Shown here piece after piece: positions 60,660 through 64,000 of a stretch of DNA of 64,000 nucleotides. The notes under the pieces are model-generated. The model worked only from the letters and a program-made list of their open reading frames with translations, was not told the DNA's origin and did not search any database. The stretch lies in NCBI RefSeq assembly GCF_902459745.1, contig NZ_CABPSJ010000002.1, forward strand, positions 744,001-808,000, written 5' to 3'. The position numbers and the translations under genes were made by a program. How positions within the stretch are numbered: the first letter of the stretch is position 1; every line of letters begins with the position of its first letter. This DNA comes from Pandoraea communis (lineage in GTDB: Bacteria; Pseudomonadota; Gammaproteobacteria; Burkholderiales; Burkholderiaceae).

Positions 60660-61031
60660 GAGCAGGGGTTCCGGAATTCGAATACGTTTCAGTGTAGTGC
60701 ATGCCGCCCCAAAGAAAAGGGCGACTGCCGCCTGGCACTCACCGTGCGCGGCCGCAGCCGATAAGCTGGCGCAGACGCAACCGGGGGGCAGAAAGCACAA
60801 AAACCCGCTTGGGGAGACGATCACAAACGCGATCACAAGCGGGCACGCCGGAGACCTAGACCCGCCCCGGCTCAGACGCTGAACGTCCGTTTGGCCGGTG
60901 ACGTGTCAGACGCAAATCCCCCGGCAATGCTTCCGAGGCGTCCTGAACTGTCGTCACAAACGTCCCGAAAACAACCATTGATGCGTCGTCTCCACGAAGG
61001 TGGGAGCGTATCACACGCCGGGAGTGGCCGT
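60660..61031. other. Intergenic region in place of rpsU
   Basis: 372 bases without a supportable gene. They hold the promoter side of yqeY and the terminator of the flavoprotein gene. In many relatives rpsU (S21, ~70 codons, starting MTTI-type) lies here; no frame of this stretch encodes an S21-like protein. Confidence 0.7.
60799..60843 (-). terminator. Terminator of flavoprotein gene
   Basis: On the reverse strand CCCGCTTG ... CAAGCGGG closes a 24-base loop, which itself has a short repeated GATCAC/GATCGCG part, and is followed by TTTTTG. It is about 190 bases after the stop of the gene ending at 61032. Confidence 0.6.
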
Positions 61032-62282
61032 CTACGACAGTGCGTTCTCTCCTGCCTGACTGGCCTGAACGCTTTCGGACATCGCCCGGGCACAAGCCAC
61101 CGCCGAGGCCCACGCCCACTGAAAGTTGTAACCGCCGAGCCACCCCGTCACGTCCACGACTTCCCCGACGAAGTACAACCCCGGCTGCGTGCGGGCCTCC
61201 ATCGTTGCAGAGGAAAGCGCCCGCGTGTCGACCCCGCCGCGCGTGACTTCCGCCTTACGCCAGCCCTCTGAGCCGCATGGTTTGAGCGTCCACCCCGAAA
61301 ACGTCTGGGCGAGCGAGCGCAGCGCCTTGTCCGGCAACTCTTGCACACGTGCCTGCGGCGAGAGTCCGCTGTTGGCCACCCAAGCGTCTGCCAGACGCGC
61401 CGGCACCCATTGCGCCAGCAAATTGGCCAACTGACGCTTAGACGTCGCCTTGGCCTCGAACAATGCCGCCTCAATGTCCGACGATGGCGCCAGATCCAGC
61501 GTAATAGGTTGTCCTGGCGTCCAGAAACTGGAGATTTGGAGGATGGCGGGCCCGGATAATCCCCGGTGCGTGAACAGCAGATCCTCGACGAAGCTGCCGG
61601 CTTCCTTCCCCTTACCCGTACTGACCTCGACTTCCAGCGACAAGCCGGACAGCCCTGCGAAGGGCGCCCACGTCGAGGCGTCGAACATGAGCGGCACGAG
61701 TGCCGGGCGCGGTTCAACGATCTCCAGACCGAACTGACGCGCGATGCGATAGCCCCAGTCCGTCGCGCCGATTTTTGGGATCGACAGGCCACCCGTCGCG
61801 ATCACGAGCCGTTTTGCCGCGATATGCCCCGCATCGGTCGTCAAATGATACCGATGCGCCCCACCCGCCTCCGTATAGGCAACGGTGTGGACAGCACAGG
61901 GCATCCGCCAGTGCACGTGCCCCGCAGCGCACTCCTGGCGAAGCATCTCGATGATGTCTTCGGCGCTGTCGTCGCAGAAAAGCTGCCCGCGATGCTTTTC
62001 GTGCCACGCAATACGATGACGCTTAAGCAAATCCAGAAAGTCGCGCGGCGTATAGCGCGCCAGTGCCGAGCGGCAGAAACGGGGATTCTCGGACAGGTAG
62101 TTGGCCGGCCCGGCATTGATATTGGTGAAATTGCAGCGCCCGCCGCCTGAAATCCGGATCTTCTCGGCCAGACGCGTCGCGTGATCGATGAGCACCACTC
62201 GCAGCCCCAACTGCCCGGCCACCGCCGCGCACATCAGGCCGGCCGCGCCAGCGCCCACAATCGCTACATCGAACTTTTCCAT
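61032..62282 (-). CDS. FAD/NAD(P)-binding flavoprotein, HI0933/BaiN family
   Basis: Flavoprotein of 416 residues of the HI0933/YhiN/BaiN family. The FAD dinucleotide motif GAGAAG is at 10-15, with RISGGGRCNFTN (about 44-55). There is a later ATGGLSIPKIGATDWGY, and the C-terminal FVGEVVDVTGWLGGYNFQWA typical of the family. The reaction is unknown for most members. Start ATG 62282 is preferred over ATG 62291. It is divergent from tsaD. Confidence 0.92.
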   Translation of the reverse strand: MEKFDVAIVGAGAAGLMCAAVAGQLGLRVVLIDHATRLAEKIRISGGGRCNFTNINAGPANYLSENPRFCRSALARYTPRDFLDLLKRHRIAWHEKHRGQLFCDDSAEDIIEMLRQECAAGHVHWRMPCAVHTVAYTEAGGAHRYHLTTDAGHIAAKRLVIATGGLSIPKIGATDWGYRIARQFGLEIVEPRPALVPLMFDASTWAPFAGLSGLSLEVEVSTGKGKEAGSFVEDLLFTHRGLSGPAILQISSFWTPGQPITLDLAPSSDIEAALFEAKATSKRQLANLLAQWVPARLADAWVANSGLSPQARVQELPDKALRSLAQTFSGWTLKPCGSEGWRKAEVTRGGVDTRALSSATMEARTQPGLYFVGEVVDVTGWLGGYNFQWAWASAVACARAMSESVQASQAGENALS

Positions 62283-62371
62283 GGCGCGCATTGTAACCGG
62301 CGGGCGGTAAGGTCGACTGGTATACTTGCCAGTTATCCCTCTTAATGACGCTCCGCGCCTCCCCTCACGCC

Positions 62372-63403
62372 ATGCTGGTTCTAGGCATTGAAAGCTCCTG
62401 CGACGAAACCGGGCTCGCCCTCTATGACACGGAGGCCGGCCTGCTCTCGCACGCGCTGCATTCGCAGATTGCCATGCACCGTGAATATGGCGGCGTGGTG
62501 CCCGAGCTGGCGTCACGCGACCACATTCGTCGTGCGCTGCCGCTGGCCGAAGAGGTGCTCGCGCAGGCCGGCAAGCCGCTCAGCGCAGTCGACGCCATCG
62601 CCTACACGCAAGGCCCCGGCCTTGCCGGCGCGCTGCTGGTGGGCGCAAGCGTCGCGAACGCGCTTGCCTTCGCGCTCGATCGCCCGGTCGTCGGCGTGCA
62701 CCATCTCGAGGGCCACCTGCTCTCCCCGCTGCTCGCCCCGGACGCCCCCGACTTCCCGTTCGTCGCGCTGCTGGTCTCCGGCGGTCACACGCAGTTGATG
62801 GAAGTGCGCGCCTTCGGCCAGTACGCCATGCTTGGCGAAACGCTGGACGACGCTGCGGGCGAAGCCTTCGACAAGACCGCCAAACTGCTGGGACTCGGCT
62901 ATCCGGGCGGTCCGGCGGTCTCGCGTCTGGCCGAGTTCGGCACACCGGGACGCTACGACCTGCCACGCCCGATGAAGCACTCCGGCAACCTCGACTTCAG
63001 CTTCAGCGGCTTGAAAACTGCCGTGCTCACGCAAGTGCGCAAGCTCGACGGCAATGTTTGCGAGCAGGAAAAGGCCGATCTCGCGCGAGGCTTTGTCGAC
63101 GCGATCGTCGACGTACTCGTCGCCAAGTCAATGGCCGCCCTCAAGCAGACCGGCATGAAGACGCTCGTCGTCGCCGGCGGCGTCGGCGCCAACGCACAGC
63201 TTCGCGCGGGGCTCAACGAAGCGGCCCGACGACGCGGCTATCGCGTGCACTACCCCGACCTCGCATTTTGCACGGATAACGGGGCCATGATCGCCTTCGC
63301 CGGCGCGATGCGCCTTAAGCATTGGCCGGACGAAGCGGACAGCGAATACGCCTACACCGTCCGCCCGCGTTGGGACCTTGCCGACATCGTGCGCAACATC
63401 TGA
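62372..63403 (+). CDS. tsaD: tRNA N6-threonylcarbamoyladenosine transferase TsaD
   Basis: Subunit of the TsaBDE complex that installs t6A at position 37 of ANN-decoding tRNAs. The protein has 343 residues. ATG 62372 gives [14 protein letters not shown], the standard start. The metal-binding H111-x3-H115 (VHHLEGH) and ASNH-type SGGHTQLM follow; the C-terminal part has [13 protein letters not shown] and [11 protein letters not shown] strong terminator follows at 63434. Confidence 0.97.
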   Translation: MLVLGIESSCDETGLALYDTEAGLLSHALHSQIAMHREYGGVVPELASRDHIRRALPLAEEVLAQAGKPLSAVDAIAYTQGPGLAGALLVGASVANALAFALDRPVVGVHHLEGHLLSPLLAPDAPDFPFVALLVSGGHTQLMEVRAFGQYAMLGETLDDAAGEAFDKTAKLLGLGYPGGPAVSRLAEFGTPGRYDLPRPMKHSGNLDFSFSGLKTAVLTQVRKLDGNVCEQEKADLARGFVDAIVDVLVAKSMAALKQTGMKTLVVAGGVGANAQLRAGLNEAARRRGYRVHYPDLAFCTDNGAMIAFAGAMRLKHWPDEADSEYAYTVRPRWDLADIVRNI

Positions 63404-63433
63404 CACCCCTTCCGGGGAACCGTCCAATAAAAA

Positions 63434-63460
63434 GACCGCTCCCAGGAGCGGTCTTTTTTT
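63434..63460. terminator. Bidirectional terminator between tsaD and folE2
   Basis: A 9-bp stem GACCGCTCC/GGAGCGGTC with a CA loop, with seven Ts after it and a matching A-run before it, so it serves the convergent tsaD and folE2 genes. Confidence 0.9.
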
Positions 63461-63488
63461 GCAGCGCGCTCCGGAAGGTGCCGCAACC

Positions 63489-64000
63489 TCAAGCTGCCAC
63501 GCGCTTGTCGCGCTCGATCACGGCGTAAGCACTGTGATTGTGGATCGACTCGAAGTTCTCTGCCTGAAGCACGTAGGCCACAATCCGCGGCTCGTCGTTC
63601 AAACGCGTTGCCACGTCGCGCACCAGATCCTCGACGAACTTCGGATTCTCATAGGCGCGCTCGGTCACGTATTTCTCGTCCGGACGCTTGAGCAGCCCCC
63701 ACAATTCGCAGGACGCTTCTTCTTCGGCCATGCGCACCAATTCGTCGACGGCGATGTCGCCCGCGATTTCCGCGTCGATGGTGATGTGCGAGCGCTGGTT
63801 GTGCGCACCGTACTGCGAAATCTTCTTCGAGCACGGGCACAGGCTCGTGACCGGCACGAGCACCTTGAGCCACACGCGCGTCTGACCGTTGCGCACGTCA
63901 CCCGTGAGCGTCACCTCGTAGTCCAGCAAACTCTGCACACCCGACACCGGTGCGGTCTTGTTGATGAAATACGGGAACGTCACTTCGATGCGACCGGCCT
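63489..64000 (-). CDS. folE2: GTP cyclohydrolase FolE2 (5' end outside window)
   Basis: C-terminal ~170 residues of the type IB GTP cyclohydrolase, the metal-flexible enzyme for dihydroneopterin triphosphate in folate synthesis. The catalytic Cys region is [20 protein letters not shown]. The C-terminal signature [20 protein letters not shown] and [16 protein letters not shown] are present. The frame stays open to the window edge, upstream of the GTG at 63983. The start therefore lies outside; the whole protein should be about 265-270 residues. Confidence 0.95.
   Translation of the reverse strand, partial: AGRIEVTFPYFINKTAPVSGVQSLLDYEVTLTGDVRNGQTRVWLKVLVPVTSLCPCSKKISQYGAHNQRSHITIDAEIAGDIAVDELVRMAEEEASCELWGLLKRPDEKYVTERAYENPKFVEDLVRDVATRLNDEPRIVAYVLQAENFESIHNHSAYAVIERDKRVAA

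Overview
The window reads as GC-rich betaproteobacterial chromosome, most likely Burkholderiaceae and probably Pandoraea or a close relative. This is inferred from the RpoD/DnaG/YqeY/TsaD/FolE2 proteins, the many LysR/MFS accessory genes and the Mu-like prophage type; no database search was possible.

Region 1 (1-21190) is the right two thirds of a Mu-like transposable prophage. It has a Mu-type head module (portal, gpF, gpG, protease with nested scaffold, capsid, decoration, gp36, gp37). A P2-type contractile tail module follows (sheath, tube, chaperone with frameshift product, tape measure, U, X, D, V, W, J, I, fibre). Then come a fibre-associated protein, a DUF7338-like membrane protein and a DNA adenine methylase. 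The sequence ending in GCTTCA at 21190 resembles the right end of phage Mu, so the host boundary can be placed there; the left end lies outside the window. Inserted among the structural genes are an Acb2-like cyclic-nucleotide sponge (anti-CBASS, 5582-5878), an antisense small membrane protein (9504-9743) and a small unknown gene (15127-15381).

Region 2 (21.2-55.3 kb) is accessory chromosome. It holds: a LysR-regulated catabolic operon (MFS, SDR, IlvD/Edd-type dehydratase, HIBADH-type dehydrogenase) with a convergent peptide-binding protein; a Fur-box gene for a diverged phosphopantetheinyl-transferase-like protein; an IclR-regulated self-sufficient CYP116B-type P450; two MFS transporters; a putative ~60-nt RNA that displays an anti-Shine-Dalgarno loop (37111-37171); a tyrosine-rich lipoprotein; a CSS-EAL phosphodiesterase; a LysR/CoA-transferase pair; two chemoreceptors with sigma-28-like promoters around a GFA-family protein; a LysR/Tat-exported agmatine-deiminase-like pair; a MocR/EamA pair; and an AraC regulator, an ohr remnant and an exported esterase.

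Region 3 (55.4-64 kb) is core genome: tRNA-Ile2(CAU), rpoD with a very long basic N-terminal tail, dnaG, yqeY, a BaiN/HI0933-type flavoprotein, tsaD and a partial folE2. rpsU, which usually heads the yqeY-dnaG-rpoD cluster in this group, is not here.
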